The notes beneath the pieces were generated by a model that ran no database searches, was not told the origin of the DNA, and worked only from the letters and a program-made list of their open reading frames with translations. Below, piece after piece: positions 48,542 to 57,033 of a stretch of DNA of 64,000 nucleotides. The stretch's first letter is position 1. Every line of letters starts with the position of its first letter. Both the position numbers and the translations under genes were made by a program. Source of the stretch: Venenivibrio stagnispumantis (GTDB lineage: Bacteria > Aquificota > Aquificia > Aquificales > Hydrogenothermaceae); contig NZ_FXTX01000001.1 in the NCBI RefSeq assembly GCF_900182795.1, positions 140,680 through 204,679 of the forward strand, read 5' to 3'.

Positions 48542-49132
48542 ATGGAAGATATAATTAAAGATTTAAATCAAATATCTGAAGAAGAAGGCTTAGCTCTTGT
48601 AGAACTTGCAAAGATAGCAATAAGGGAGTATTTAAAATCAGATAGAATAATTGATTTAAAAGAAATTCCTTTTGAAAATTGGAAGAAAAAAGGAGCATCA
48701 TTTGTAACCCTTGAAAGAAAAGATACAGGAGAACTCAGAGGTTGTATTGGCTCTATTATTCCATTTAGACCTTTATATCAGGATGTGATATATAATGCAA
48801 TTGCTTCTGCTACAAAAGACCCAAGATTTAATCCGGTTTCATTGGAAGAATTACCATTTTTAAAAACAAAAGTTTCTATTTTATCTTTCCCGCAAATTTT
48901 ACAATATAAAGACCCTCAAGATTTACTTGAAAAAATTAAACCATTTGAAGATGGAGTTATTTTAAAATTAGGAGAATATCAAGGAACATTTTTACCTGAT
49001 GTTTGGGAGCAAATTCCGGATAAAGAAAAATTTTTATCCCATTTATGTCTTAAAGCAGGACTTCCACCAAATTGCTGGATAAAATATCATCCGGAAATCT
49101 TTATTTATAAAACAAGAATATTTGAAGATTAA
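48542..49132 (+). CDS. AMMECR1 domain protein (AmmeMemoRadiSam system protein A)
   Basis: A 196-residue AMMECR1 protein with the invariant LRGCIGSI motif (about 61-68), ASFVTLERKDTGE before it and KDPRFNPVSLEELPFLKTKVSIL (about 90-112) after it. Function of the family is unknown; it is often next to or fused with Memo and a radical SAM protein. It starts one base after the Memo stop, so the pair is an operon. The radical SAM partner is not adjacent. Confidence 0.92.
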   Translation: MEDIIKDLNQISEEEGLALVELAKIAIREYLKSDRIIDLKEIPFENWKKKGASFVTLERKDTGELRGCIGSIIPFRPLYQDVIYNAIASATKDPRFNPVSLEELPFLKTKVSILSFPQILQYKDPQDLLEKIKPFEDGVILKLGEYQGTFLPDVWEQIPDKEKFLSHLCLKAGLPPNCWIKYHPEIFIYKTRIFED

Positions 49133-49145
49133 AATTTGGATAATA

Positions 49146-49154
49146 TGATAAAAT
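49146..49154 (+). promoter_or_regulatory. Extended -10 promoter element before bioB
   Basis: TGATAAAAT, 35 bases before the bioB ATG, matches the extended -10 pattern seen before lysC, ilvB and ilvC. A CAGGAG site follows it. Confidence 0.5.
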
Positions 49155-49189
49155 TTTTGTATAAGTAGTAAGAATTTCAGGAGAAAATT

Positions 49190-50203
49190 ATGATAATAAC
49201 AGGATTAGCAGAAAAAGTTTTAAATGGATATATATTAACAAAAGAAGAAGCAATATCTATTCTTAATCTTGATAATCATTACTTAATGGATTTGGTAGAG
49301 GAAGCTTCTAAGGTTAGGGAAGCAAAATTTCAGAATCAGGTAGAGTTTTGCTCTTTAATAAATGCAAAAAATGGAGCATGTTCGGAAGATTGCTCTTTTT
49401 GTGCCCAATCTTCAAAATTTAAAACAGCTATAAATGCTTATCCTCTTGTATCAGAAGAAGAAATGCTTGAAGGTGCAGAAAAAGCAATCTCCATAGAAGC
49501 AAACAGATATTGCATAGTAGTAAGTGGTAGAAGGGCAACAAAAGAAGAGGTAGAAAAGATAGCTTCTGCCGTAAAAAAAATAAAACAACTTTATCCATTA
49601 AAAGTTTGTTGTTCCATAGGGACGGTAGATAAAGAAGATTTAATTAAATTGAAAGAAGCCGGTGTAAATAGAATAAATCATAACCTTGAAACATCTGAAA
49701 GATTTTTTTCCAAAATAGTATCAACCCATACTTGGAAAGAAAGATATGAAACAATAAAAAATATTCAGGAAGTAGGACTTTCAACATGCACCGGTGGAAT
49801 ATTTGGAATGGGAGAAACAGATGAAGATATATATGAGCTTGCATTAACATATAGAAATCTTGGAGTTCATTCTATCCCGCTTAATTTTTTAATTCCTATT
49901 CCCGGAACACCACTTGAAAATAGTAATAATCTAACTCCTGAAAGATGTTTAAAAATAGTTGCTTTATTTAGATTTTTAAATCCTGATGCAGAGATAAGAC
50001 TTTGTGGTGGAAGAGAGCAAAATTTACAAAATCTACACGATGTAGCAATGGAAATAGCAAACTGCTTAATGGCAGGAGGATATTTAACAAGAGCCGGAAG
50101 AGAGCCAGGTAAGGATAAAGAAATGATTCTAAGACTTGGAAGAGAGCTTATAACAAATGGAGAGAGTTTTAAAAGACATAAATTAGAAGGTGTAATCACA
50201 TGA
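49190..50203 (+). CDS. bioB: Biotin synthase
   Basis: A 337-residue radical SAM enzyme. NAKNGACSEDCSFCAQSSKF (58-77) holds C64, C68, C71, the [4Fe-4S]-AdoMet site. YCIVVSGR (about 107-114) and CCSIG (about 139-143) supply cysteines of the [2Fe-2S] cluster together with the Arg in IRLCGGREQNL. NHNLETS and GGIFGMGET are typical of BioB. It inserts sulfur into dethiobiotin, and so serves the biotin-dependent carboxylase at 28.1 kb. Its stop overlaps the rpe start (ATGA). Confidence 0.96.
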   Translation: MIITGLAEKVLNGYILTKEEAISILNLDNHYLMDLVEEASKVREAKFQNQVEFCSLINAKNGACSEDCSFCAQSSKFKTAINAYPLVSEEEMLEGAEKAISIEANRYCIVVSGRRATKEEVEKIASAVKKIKQLYPLKVCCSIGTVDKEDLIKLKEAGVNRINHNLETSERFFSKIVSTHTWKERYETIKNIQEVGLSTCTGGIFGMGETDEDIYELALTYRNLGVHSIPLNFLIPIPGTPLENSNNLTPERCLKIVALFRFLNPDAEIRLCGGREQNLQNLHDVAMEIANCLMAGGYLTRAGREPGKDKEMILRLGRELITNGESFKRHKLEGVIT

Positions 50204-50862
50204 AATATTTAGCCCCATCTATCTTATCAGCAGATTTTTCAAGATTATATGATGAGATAAAAGAAGTTGAAGAAGCCGGAGCAGATATAATACATCTTGA
50301 TGTTATGGATGGAAGATATGTGCCAAATATAACAATAGGGCCACCGGTTATAGAATCACTGCGAAGTATAACCCATTTGCCATTTGATGCCCATCTTATG
50401 ATAGTAGAACCGGAAAAACATATAGATGCATTTATAAAAGCCGGTGTAAATATGGTATCTTTTCATATGGATGCAACAATCCATGCCCATAGATTGGTAG
50501 ATTATATAAAATCAAACGGAGTAAAAGCAGGAGTAGTATTAAATCCTGCTACACCGGTAAATACCTTAGAAGAGATTATCTACTATATAGATTATGTATT
50601 AATAATGTCTGTAAATCCCGGTTTTGGAGGACAAAAATTTATTCCACAAACTGCAAATAAAATAACAAAACTAAAAGAACTTATTTCAAAAGTAGAAAGA
50701 GAAGATATCCTGATAGAAATAGATGGCGGTATAAATGAAGAGAATATATCTTTATTAAGTAATCTTGGAGTAAATATCTTTGTTGCCGGTAATTCAATTT
50801 TTAAAGCCAAAGACAAAAAAGAAGCAGTAAAAAAGTTAAAAGAAAAGATGAAAGAAATATAG
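50200..50862 (+). CDS. rpe: Ribulose-phosphate 3-epimerase
   Basis: A 220-residue TIM-barrel enzyme: LAPSILSADFSRLYDEI (4-20), IHLDVMDGRYVPNITIGPPV (about 36-55), DAHLMIVEP (about 67-75), VLIMSVNPGFGGQKFI (about 132-147) and EIDGGINEENI (about 172-182). The catalytic Asp pair and metal His are in these motifs. It interconverts ribulose-5-P and xylulose-5-P. Coupled to bioB by a four-base overlap. The TnpB-like gene begins 58 bases after its stop. Confidence 0.97.
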   Translation: MKYLAPSILSADFSRLYDEIKEVEEAGADIIHLDVMDGRYVPNITIGPPVIESLRSITHLPFDAHLMIVEPEKHIDAFIKAGVNMVSFHMDATIHAHRLVDYIKSNGVKAGVVLNPATPVNTLEEIIYYIDYVLIMSVNPGFGGQKFIPQTANKITKLKELISKVEREDILIEIDGGINEENISLLSNLGVNIFVAGNSIFKAKDKKEAVKKLKEKMKEI

Positions 50863-50884
50863 TTCTTTATTCTTATAAAACTTG

Positions 50885-50913
50885 TTGCAAATTATATCAA
50901 AAGACTATATAGT
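50885..50913 (+). promoter_or_regulatory. Promoter of the TnpB-like gene
   Basis: TTGCAA (50885-50890), a 17-base spacer and TATAGT (50908-50913) form a good sigma-70-type promoter. The ATG at 50921 follows after seven bases, so the transcript would begin at or next to the start codon. No ribosome-binding site is visible. Confidence 0.5.
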
Positions 50914-50920
50914 ATTATAT

Positions 50921-52591
50921 ATGAAATCCTATAAAAGAGCATTAAGCATTAGGATAAGTGGAAAACAAAGAAAAGATAGAGTTTTAAATCTACAATACGA
51001 ATTAGCACATTTTAGAAATCTCATTATTATCTTTAACCAAATCTATTACAAAAATTATGGATATATAATTTTAAACGAAAGTTATTTATTTAATCTATTA
51101 TCAGATAAACCATATAGACCAAGAGATACAAAAGATGAAAATGGCAATATTAAAAAATCTAAAGAAGAAAAATTAAAAGAATATAATTGTATTTTACAAA
51201 ATATTGAGAAAAATCAAGAATTAAAAAATTTTATAGTTAAACTAAAACAGCAAAAAGATAAGACAAAAAACAATTATGCAGTCCAATCAATAATAAGGCA
51301 GTATATAGGTAATTACAACAGTTATTTCAAATCTTTAAAAGAATACAATAAAAATCCAAGCAAATTCAGAGGGAAACCAAGACCACCGAAAGTAAAGAAA
51401 TTAAAGGACATTATATCTTTTACCATTGAATTAGATACAAGGAGTTTTGAGATTGTAAATAATAAATATCTATTAGTTAAATTAACCTTTGATAATAAAA
51501 ACTCAAAATATATAAAGGTTAAATTACCTGATTACATAGATAAACAAAAGATAAAATCCATAAGAATAAAAACCATAGGAAGTGATGCTTATATTGATGT
51601 GATTTATACAAAAGAAATAAAAATTCCTGAAATAGAAAAGCAATATATAGCAGGAATAGATTTAGGATTAAATAATCTATTAACGATATTTAGCAATAAT
51701 CCGGATTTAAAAACCCTAATAATAAGTGGTAAAGAGACAAAATCATTTAATCAATGGTTTAATAAAGAGAAATCAAAAATACAATCAGAAATAGATTTAT
51801 TGCAAAACCAGATAAACAAACTATCAAAAGATTATTTAAATATAGATAATCTTAGATTACAGATAAAAACATTAATAAATAAACAAAAACAATTATCTGC
51901 ATTCAGAGAAAGATATTTAAATAACATATTCCATCAAATAACAAGGAAAATAGCAGATTATCTATATGAAACCGGGCATAAAAAGGTAATATTAGGAAAT
52001 GGAGCAACAAATAGTAAAGATGGCATAGATTTAGGGAATAAAACAAACCAACATTTTGTAAGCATACCATTTAGAAAAATAATTGATATGTTAAAATATA
52101 AACTTGAAGAATATGGAATAGAAACAGAAGAAACATCAGAAGAATTCACAAGCAAAACATCTCCATTTGCTAATCTGAATAAAGTTTTAGAAATTGGAGA
52201 GGAATATTTAAAGGTAAAAAGAGAACTAAATAATACAAATCTATTAGAAGAAGAATTAAATCAGTTAAAAGAAAAGGAAAAAGAGTTAAAGGAACGATTA
52301 AATACTCTTTATAATGGTAAAAGAGTAAAAAGAGGATTATTTAAAGATTTTATAACAAACAAAATATTTAATGCGGATGCAGTAGGAAGTTATAACATAT
52401 TAAGAAAAGTGGCTATGCCACTAATAAACGACACGAAACTATTAATTGACAAGCTATCAAGACCAATTAAATTAAAAATAAAAGATTTATTACAAGTATC
52501 CCGTGAGTTTGTAGTAGAAATGCTACAAATAACGGGTAGTAGGCAAAATCGGGTACTCTGCAAGATAGTAGAAGGATATAATTTTTTATAA
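50921..52591 (+). CDS. tnpB: TnpB-like RuvC nuclease (IS605 OrfB group) with divergent active site and no zinc ribbon
   Basis: A 556-residue TnpB-type protein, longer than the usual 360-430. N-terminal helical domain, then RuvC-I GIDLGLNN (245-252, D247) and RuvC-III NADAVGSYNILR (484-495, D486). At the RuvC-II place the usual Glu is replaced by Gly (VILGNGAT, G359); E407/E408 in SEEFTSKTS are a possible substitute. The zinc ribbon is gone: the protein has only C90 and C547. A Glu/Lys-rich coiled coil (421-465) takes its place. No tnpA is adjacent. Start at ATG 50921; TTG at 50882 is less likely. Confidence 0.85.
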   Translation: MKSYKRALSIRISGKQRKDRVLNLQYELAHFRNLIIIFNQIYYKNYGYIILNESYLFNLLSDKPYRPRDTKDENGNIKKSKEEKLKEYNCILQNIEKNQELKNFIVKLKQQKDKTKNNYAVQSIIRQYIGNYNSYFKSLKEYNKNPSKFRGKPRPPKVKKLKDIISFTIELDTRSFEIVNNKYLLVKLTFDNKNSKYIKVKLPDYIDKQKIKSIRIKTIGSDAYIDVIYTKEIKIPEIEKQYIAGIDLGLNNLLTIFSNNPDLKTLIISGKETKSFNQWFNKEKSKIQSEIDLLQNQINKLSKDYLNIDNLRLQIKTLINKQKQLSAFRERYLNNIFHQITRKIADYLYETGHKKVILGNGATNSKDGIDLGNKTNQHFVSIPFRKIIDMLKYKLEEYGIETEETSEEFTSKTSPFANLNKVLEIGEEYLKVKRELNNTNLLEEELNQLKEKEKELKERLNTLYNGKRVKRGLFKDFITNKIFNADAVGSYNILRKVAMPLINDTKLLIDKLSRPIKLKIKDLLQVSREFVVEMLQITGSRQNRVLCKIVEGYNFL

Positions 52592-52636
52592 TCTTTTGAT
52601 TATATTTGATTACCTTTTACTATCTATAAGAGTACC
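52500..52636 (+). ncRNA. Possible omega (reRNA) scaffold at the 3' end of the TnpB-like gene
   Basis: The last 100 bases of the gene and the flank hold a nested hairpin: CCCGT (52500-52504) pairs with ACGGG (52532-52536), and inside it TTTGTAG (52508-52514) with CTACAAA (52523-52529). Further on, GGTACTCT (52552-52559) is perfectly complementary to AGAGTACC (52629-52636), which lies beyond the stop codon. Structured 3' ends overlapping tnpB are where guide RNAs of TnpB are made. Boundaries are estimates. Confidence 0.5.
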
Positions 52637-52669
52637 TTAGAGGATTAAATTTAAGAAGGAGTGAAATAT

Positions 52670-53215
52670 ATGGATTACAGGATTAGAACATGGCCGGATA
52701 AAATATTAAAAGAGAAAACAAAAGAAGTAGATTTTTTTGATGAAAAATTAAAAATAATTTTAGATAAAATGTGGGAGATAATGTATAAAGAAGATGGAGT
52801 TGGTCTTGCAGCAAATCAGATTGGAATACCTTATCAGATATTAGTATTAGACACAACAGCAAGGGCAGAATCTCTAAAAGAAGCAGGAGAAGAAACCGAC
52901 GAAGAACCGGTAAAAATGGCATTAATCAATCCAAAAATTGTTGAAAAAGAAGGGCAAGTAGAATCTAAGGAAGGCTGTTTAAGTTTTCCGGGAGTAAGTA
53001 TAACAATACCAAGAGCAAAAAGAGTAAAAGTAATAGCCCAAGATGAAAATGGTAAAGAGATAACAATTGATACAGATGGATTTTTAGCCATAGTTTTACA
53101 ACATGAAATAGACCATCTAAATGGAATACCATTTATAAATTATCTTTCTCCTTTAAAAAGAAAGATAGTTCTTGAAAAATATCTAAAATCACAAAAAGAA
53201 GTTACGAAATTATAG
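52670..53215 (+). CDS. def: Peptide deformylase
   Basis: A 181-residue deformylase with the three family motifs: GVGLAANQIGI (about 40-50), EGCLSFPGVS (about 102-111, metal Cys) and LQHEIDHLNGIPFI (about 143-156, HEIDH metal motif). An acidic insertion (about 70-84) lies between motifs 1 and 2. It removes formyl groups from new proteins. The frame opens at GTG 52661, but the AAGGAG overlaps that codon and sits eight bases before ATG 52670, so the ATG is the start. It lies directly behind the TnpB-like element. Confidence 0.96.
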   Translation: MDYRIRTWPDKILKEKTKEVDFFDEKLKIILDKMWEIMYKEDGVGLAANQIGIPYQILVLDTTARAESLKEAGEETDEEPVKMALINPKIVEKEGQVESKEGCLSFPGVSITIPRAKRVKVIAQDENGKEITIDTDGFLAIVLQHEIDHLNGIPFINYLSPLKRKIVLEKYLKSQKEVTKL

Positions 53216-53226
53216 GAGGAGGGATA

Positions 53227-54003
53227 ATGTTTCCGGATTTAATACAAATTGGAAATTTTACAATACATACTTATGGTGTTTTGGTAGCGATAGGACTGAT
53301 TGTAGGATACTCTATTGCTTTATATTTTGCAAAAAAAGAGAATTTAGATGTAAAAAAAGTAGAAAATCTAATTTTTTATACATTAATTGGAGCTTTTATA
53401 GGTGCAAGAATAGCTTATGTAATTGAACATTTAGATGAGTTTAATTCATTTATAGATTATATAGCTGTATGGAAAGGTGGTATTGATTGGTTTGGTGGAT
53501 TTTTAGGTGGTGTAATTACGGCTATTTATTTTATAAAAAAATATAATCTGCCACTTTTGAAAATAGGAGATATTGCTGGTGTATCAATTATTATAGGGCA
53601 TGCTTTTGGAAGGCTTGGATGCACTGCTGCCGGTTGTTGTTATGGAAAACCTGTTCCTGCTGATTCTATATTCAGAGATTTTGCAATAACATTTCCGCAT
53701 AATCCTCATACATTAGCTCCACCGGGAATGCCTTTATATCCTACTCAACCTCTTGAAGCCATAGGAAATTTTACAATTTTTATATTGCTATTTTTTATTT
53801 ATAAAAAGAAAAAATTTGACGGACAAATTCTTGCTTTATATCTTATTTTATACGGATTAGAAAGATTTTTACTTGAATTTATCAGGGGAGTAACTCCACC
53901 AATTCCTATTATAAATCTAACATGGAATCAAATTATTACGATTGGTATGGTTATAGCCGGTATAATTATTTATATAAGAGGTATGAAACTAAAAGTTGGT
54001 TAG
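53227..54003 (+). CDS. lgt: Prolipoprotein diacylglyceryl transferase
   Basis: A 258-residue membrane protein with about seven helices. It has IHTYGVLVAIGLIVGYSIAL (about 11-30), WKGGIDWFGGFLGGVI (about 85-100) and the IIGHAFGRLGCTAAGCCYGK region (about 126-145), where the GR is the conserved pair, then YPTQPLEAIGN. The Cys-rich version of the signature replaces the common GRxGNFxNxE. It attaches diacylglycerol to lipoprotein cysteines. AGGAGGG precedes the ATG. It overlaps ftsW by eight bases. Confidence 0.9.
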   Translation: MFPDLIQIGNFTIHTYGVLVAIGLIVGYSIALYFAKKENLDVKKVENLIFYTLIGAFIGARIAYVIEHLDEFNSFIDYIAVWKGGIDWFGGFLGGVITAIYFIKKYNLPLLKIGDIAGVSIIIGHAFGRLGCTAAGCCYGKPVPADSIFRDFAITFPHNPHTLAPPGMPLYPTQPLEAIGNFTIFILLFFIYKKKKFDGQILALYLILYGLERFLLEFIRGVTPPIPIINLTWNQIITIGMVIAGIIIYIRGMKLKVG

Positions 54004-55129
54004 GGAAGCCCTTTTTGACAAAACTTTATTTTTAGCTGTTTTTCTTTTAATTATTACCGGTATAACATTTATTTATAGTGCTACATTTAGTTCTGGTATT
54101 ATCTCCGGAGGAGATTCTTTTTATTATCTGAAAAGGCATATTTTATGGCTTATTGTGGCTTTTATATTTGGTTTTATAGCTTATTTGGTGCCAATAAATT
54201 TTTGGAAAAAATATGCTTACCATATATTTATAATATCTATCATTTTACTTATATTAGTTTTGCTTTTTCCGGTTCATGTTGAATCAACATCTGCAAAAAG
54301 ATGGCTTGGCTTTGGATTTTTCAGATTTCAGCCTTCAGAATTTGCAAAATTTGCCCTTATACTATTTTTAGCGAAATTTTTAACAAAAAAAGATAAAGAT
54401 TTTTATGGAAAGTTAGAAAGTTATATTCCTATCGGTGCTGCTGTAGGAGTTATGGGTTTTCTTGTATTTATAGAACCCCACAAAGGAGCGGCAATATTTT
54501 TATTTTTATTAACTATCTTGATTATGTTTTCATCAAAATTTTCTTTAAAACATATTGTAAGATTCTTAGCCTTTTCTTCACCTTTGATAATATTGGCAAT
54601 TATATATGCTTTACAATCTCCTTATGTAAGGAGAAGGATTGAAGGATTTATTGACCCGGTTCAAACAAGAACTGACTCCGGATATCAGGCTTTTCAAGCT
54701 ATATTGGCTTTTGTAAAAGGTGGTTTTTGGGGAGAAGGAATAGGAAACGGGACACAAAAATTAAGATATCTTCCGGAAATCCATACAGATTATATATTTG
54801 CTTTAATCGGTGAAGAAACCGGTTTCTTTGGAGTAATATTTGTTATAACTTTATTCTTAATTATCCTATACAGAGGAATAAAAATCTCTCTTGAAAAGGA
54901 TGATGAATTTACTCAGATATTAGGAATAGGGATTACATATTTAATATCACTTCAAGCTTTGTTTCATATGCTTGTGAATGTTAGCCTAATGCCTTCTACC
55001 GGTTTTACATTGCCATTTATCAGTTATGGTGGTTCTTCACTTGTTATGTATATGGTTTATTTTGGAATACTGCTTAGAATATCAAAAGAGCCAAACAAAA
55101 GCCAATATAAAAGGAGATTATATGGCTAA
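53996..55129 (+). CDS. ftsW: FtsW-type septal peptidoglycan polymerase (SEDS family)
   Basis: A 377-residue protein with ten membrane helices and the SEDS signatures: AKRWLGFGFFRFQPSEFAKF (about 100-119), EPHKGAAIFLFLL (about 160-172, metal-binding Asp position is His-Lys here), GGFWGEGIGNGTQKLRYLPEIHTDYIFA (about 242-269) and GFTLPFISYGGSSLV (about 338-352). RodA is the alternative; the neighbours murG, murB, ddl, ftsQ and ftsA favour FtsW. Start is TTG. It polymerises lipid II at the septum. Confidence 0.88.
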   Translation: MVREALFDKTLFLAVFLLIITGITFIYSATFSSGIISGGDSFYYLKRHILWLIVAFIFGFIAYLVPINFWKKYAYHIFIISIILLILVLLFPVHVESTSAKRWLGFGFFRFQPSEFAKFALILFLAKFLTKKDKDFYGKLESYIPIGAAVGVMGFLVFIEPHKGAAIFLFLLTILIMFSSKFSLKHIVRFLAFSSPLIILAIIYALQSPYVRRRIEGFIDPVQTRTDSGYQAFQAILAFVKGGFWGEGIGNGTQKLRYLPEIHTDYIFALIGEETGFFGVIFVITLFLIILYRGIKISLEKDDEFTQILGIGITYLISLQALFHMLVNVSLMPSTGFTLPFISYGGSSLVMYMVYFGILLRISKEPNKSQYKRRLYG

Positions 55130-56177
55130 TAAAACCGTATTTATTTCCGGAGGAGGAACAGGAGGACATTTTTATCCGGCATTGGCAGTAGCCCAGCAGT
55201 TTCATAAAAATGGATATAAAGTTGTATTCATCGGCACTAAAAACGGTATAGAAAAAGAAAAAGATTTTCCATATGGAGAAAAAATTCTGCTTGATACAAA
55301 AGGAGTAAGAGGTAAATCATTTATAAATGCAGTAAAAGGTATATTTTCTCTATTAAAAGCTACCTATTTTATAATTAGATTAATCAAAAAAGAAAAACCG
55401 GATTACTCAATATCTTTCGGTGGGTATGTATCTTTACCACTTGGTATTGCTTCCTTTTTAACAAAAACTCCTTTGTATATCCACGAGCAAAACTCAATAC
55501 CTTCATACACAAATATTATCCTTTCAAAATTTTCAAAAAAAATATTTATAACTTTTGAGATAACAAAAAAATATTTTAAAAATGCAATACATTGCGGACT
55601 TCCACTTAGAGAAAAGATAAAACAGCAGATAAATTTATCAAAAGAAGAAGCAAGAAAGATTATAGGTATAAATAAAGATGAAAAAGTTATATTTGTAATA
55701 GGTGGAAGTCAGGGAGCAAAAAAATTAATCTCAATCACAACAGAGCTTGCAAAACAACTAAAAGATTTTAAATTCATACTTATCACGGGAAAACATAATA
55801 TTGAAGAAAAACCGGAAAATCTGATAGATATAAAATATACGGAAGATGTGGGATTATATCTTAGAGCCTGTGATTTAGTAATATCAAGAGCCGGAGCAAG
55901 TACGGTAAATGAGATAATGGCAAGTGGAAGATATGCAATTTATATCCCATTCCCTTATGCAGTATCAGACCATCAATATTATAATGTAAAATGGCTAAAA
56001 GAGCTAAATTTAGCAGAAATCCTTAGAGAAGAAGAGATAGATATACAAAAATTAAAAAACACCGTGGAGAAATCAATAAATATAAATGTAGAAAAAGAAT
56101 TAAAAAGTTTGGTAAAATTAGATACTGCCGAATTTATTTTTAATGAGATAACTAAAAGTGGGAATATTAAAAAATAA
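55122..56177 (+). CDS. murG: Lipid II synthase MurG
   Basis: A 351-residue GT-B glycosyltransferase: ISGGGTGGHFYPALAVAQQF (6-25), SFGGYVSLPLGIASFL (about 95-110), HEQNSIPSYTN (about 118-128), VIGGSQGAKKL (about 190-200) and ISRAGASTVNEIMASGRYAIYIPFPYAVSDHQ (in the C-terminal half). It adds GlcNAc to lipid I. A longer frame opens at 55026, but ATG 55122 has AAGGAG upstream and starts at the first strand. It overlaps ftsW by eight bases and murB by 20. Confidence 0.96.
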   Translation: MANKTVFISGGGTGGHFYPALAVAQQFHKNGYKVVFIGTKNGIEKEKDFPYGEKILLDTKGVRGKSFINAVKGIFSLLKATYFIIRLIKKEKPDYSISFGGYVSLPLGIASFLTKTPLYIHEQNSIPSYTNIILSKFSKKIFITFEITKKYFKNAIHCGLPLREKIKQQINLSKEEARKIIGINKDEKVIFVIGGSQGAKKLISITTELAKQLKDFKFILITGKHNIEEKPENLIDIKYTEDVGLYLRACDLVISRAGASTVNEIMASGRYAIYIPFPYAVSDHQYYNVKWLKELNLAEILREEEIDIQKLKNTVEKSININVEKELKSLVKLDTAEFIFNEITKSGNIKK

Positions 56178-57033
56178 AATAGAAAATGAAGAATGGATTG
56201 ATTTAAGAAAGTTTTGCAGTATAAAGATAGGCGGAAAAGGTAAGATAATATTTTTCCCTAAAAATAAAGAAGAGTTATCATTACTGATAAGAGAGTTCGG
56301 AGAAAAAATTATTCCTCTTGGTCTTGGAAGTAATATTATATTTAAAGATGGAGAAATTGATAAAATATTTATTCATACTAAAAATTTAAAAAAAATAGAA
56401 CTCTTTGAAAAAAATGGATTTTTTTATATAAAAGCAGAAGCAGGAGTAAGTTTTAAAAATATTATTGAGATAGTTAAAAAATATAATTTGGAAGGTTTTG
56501 AGTATCTATCAGGTATTCCTGCAACCATCGGCGGGGCAGTGGCAATGAATGCCGGAGCTTTTGGTGTTGAAGTTTTTGATATATTAGAAGATGTTGAATG
56601 GATAGATAACAATGGAAATATTATCTATTCAAAAAAAGAGGAGATAGAGCATAGTTATAGATATACGAGATTTCAAAAAGATGGTTTTGTTTTTTCTGCA
56701 ACATTAAAACTTAAAAAATCAGATAAAGATATATCTCAAATAATAAAAAATCACCTAATACAAAGAAATAGCAAACAACCTCTTGATTTACCTACTGCCG
56801 GCTCTACTTATAAAAATCCGGAAAATAGCTATGCCGGATTACTGCTTGAAAAAGCCGGATACAAAGGAAAAAGAATAAATGATATAGGATTTTCAGAAAA
56901 ACATGCTAATTTTTTAGTAAATTATGGGAATGCATCTTTTAAAGATTTAATGAATTTACTCCAATCTGCCGAAAGGGATATTAAAAACTTATTTAACATA
57001 AATCTTGAAAGAGAGGTTAAGATTATTGGTTAA
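56158..57033 (+). CDS. murB: UDP-N-acetylenolpyruvoylglucosamine reductase
   Basis: A 291-residue FAD enzyme of the short (type II) MurB class: PLGLGSNIIFKDGEI (about 56-70), LSGIPATIGGAVAMNAGAFG (about 116-135), YRYTRFQ, and LPTAGSTYKNPEN (about 213-225, catalytic Ser) and SEKHANFLVNYG (about 247-258, catalytic Glu in the last motif region). It makes UDP-MurNAc. The GTG start lies within the end of murG, so translation is coupled. Confidence 0.95.
   Translation: MGILKNKIENEEWIDLRKFCSIKIGGKGKIIFFPKNKEELSLLIREFGEKIIPLGLGSNIIFKDGEIDKIFIHTKNLKKIELFEKNGFFYIKAEAGVSFKNIIEIVKKYNLEGFEYLSGIPATIGGAVAMNAGAFGVEVFDILEDVEWIDNNGNIIYSKKEEIEHSYRYTRFQKDGFVFSATLKLKKSDKDISQIIKNHLIQRNSKQPLDLPTAGSTYKNPENSYAGLLLEKAGYKGKRINDIGFSEKHANFLVNYGNASFKDLMNLLQSAERDIKNLFNINLEREVKIIG

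Noticed and set aside
49190..50203. Radical SAM gene after Memo-AMMECR1 considered as the third AmmeMemoRadiSam member
   Set aside because: All motifs are those of biotin synthase (GACSEDCSFCAQS, IRLCGGREQN), and a separate promoter-like element precedes it.
55026..55121. N-terminal extension of MurG by 32 residues
   Set aside because: It overlaps ftsW in another frame; the ATG at 55122 has AAGGAG and begins at the family N-terminus.
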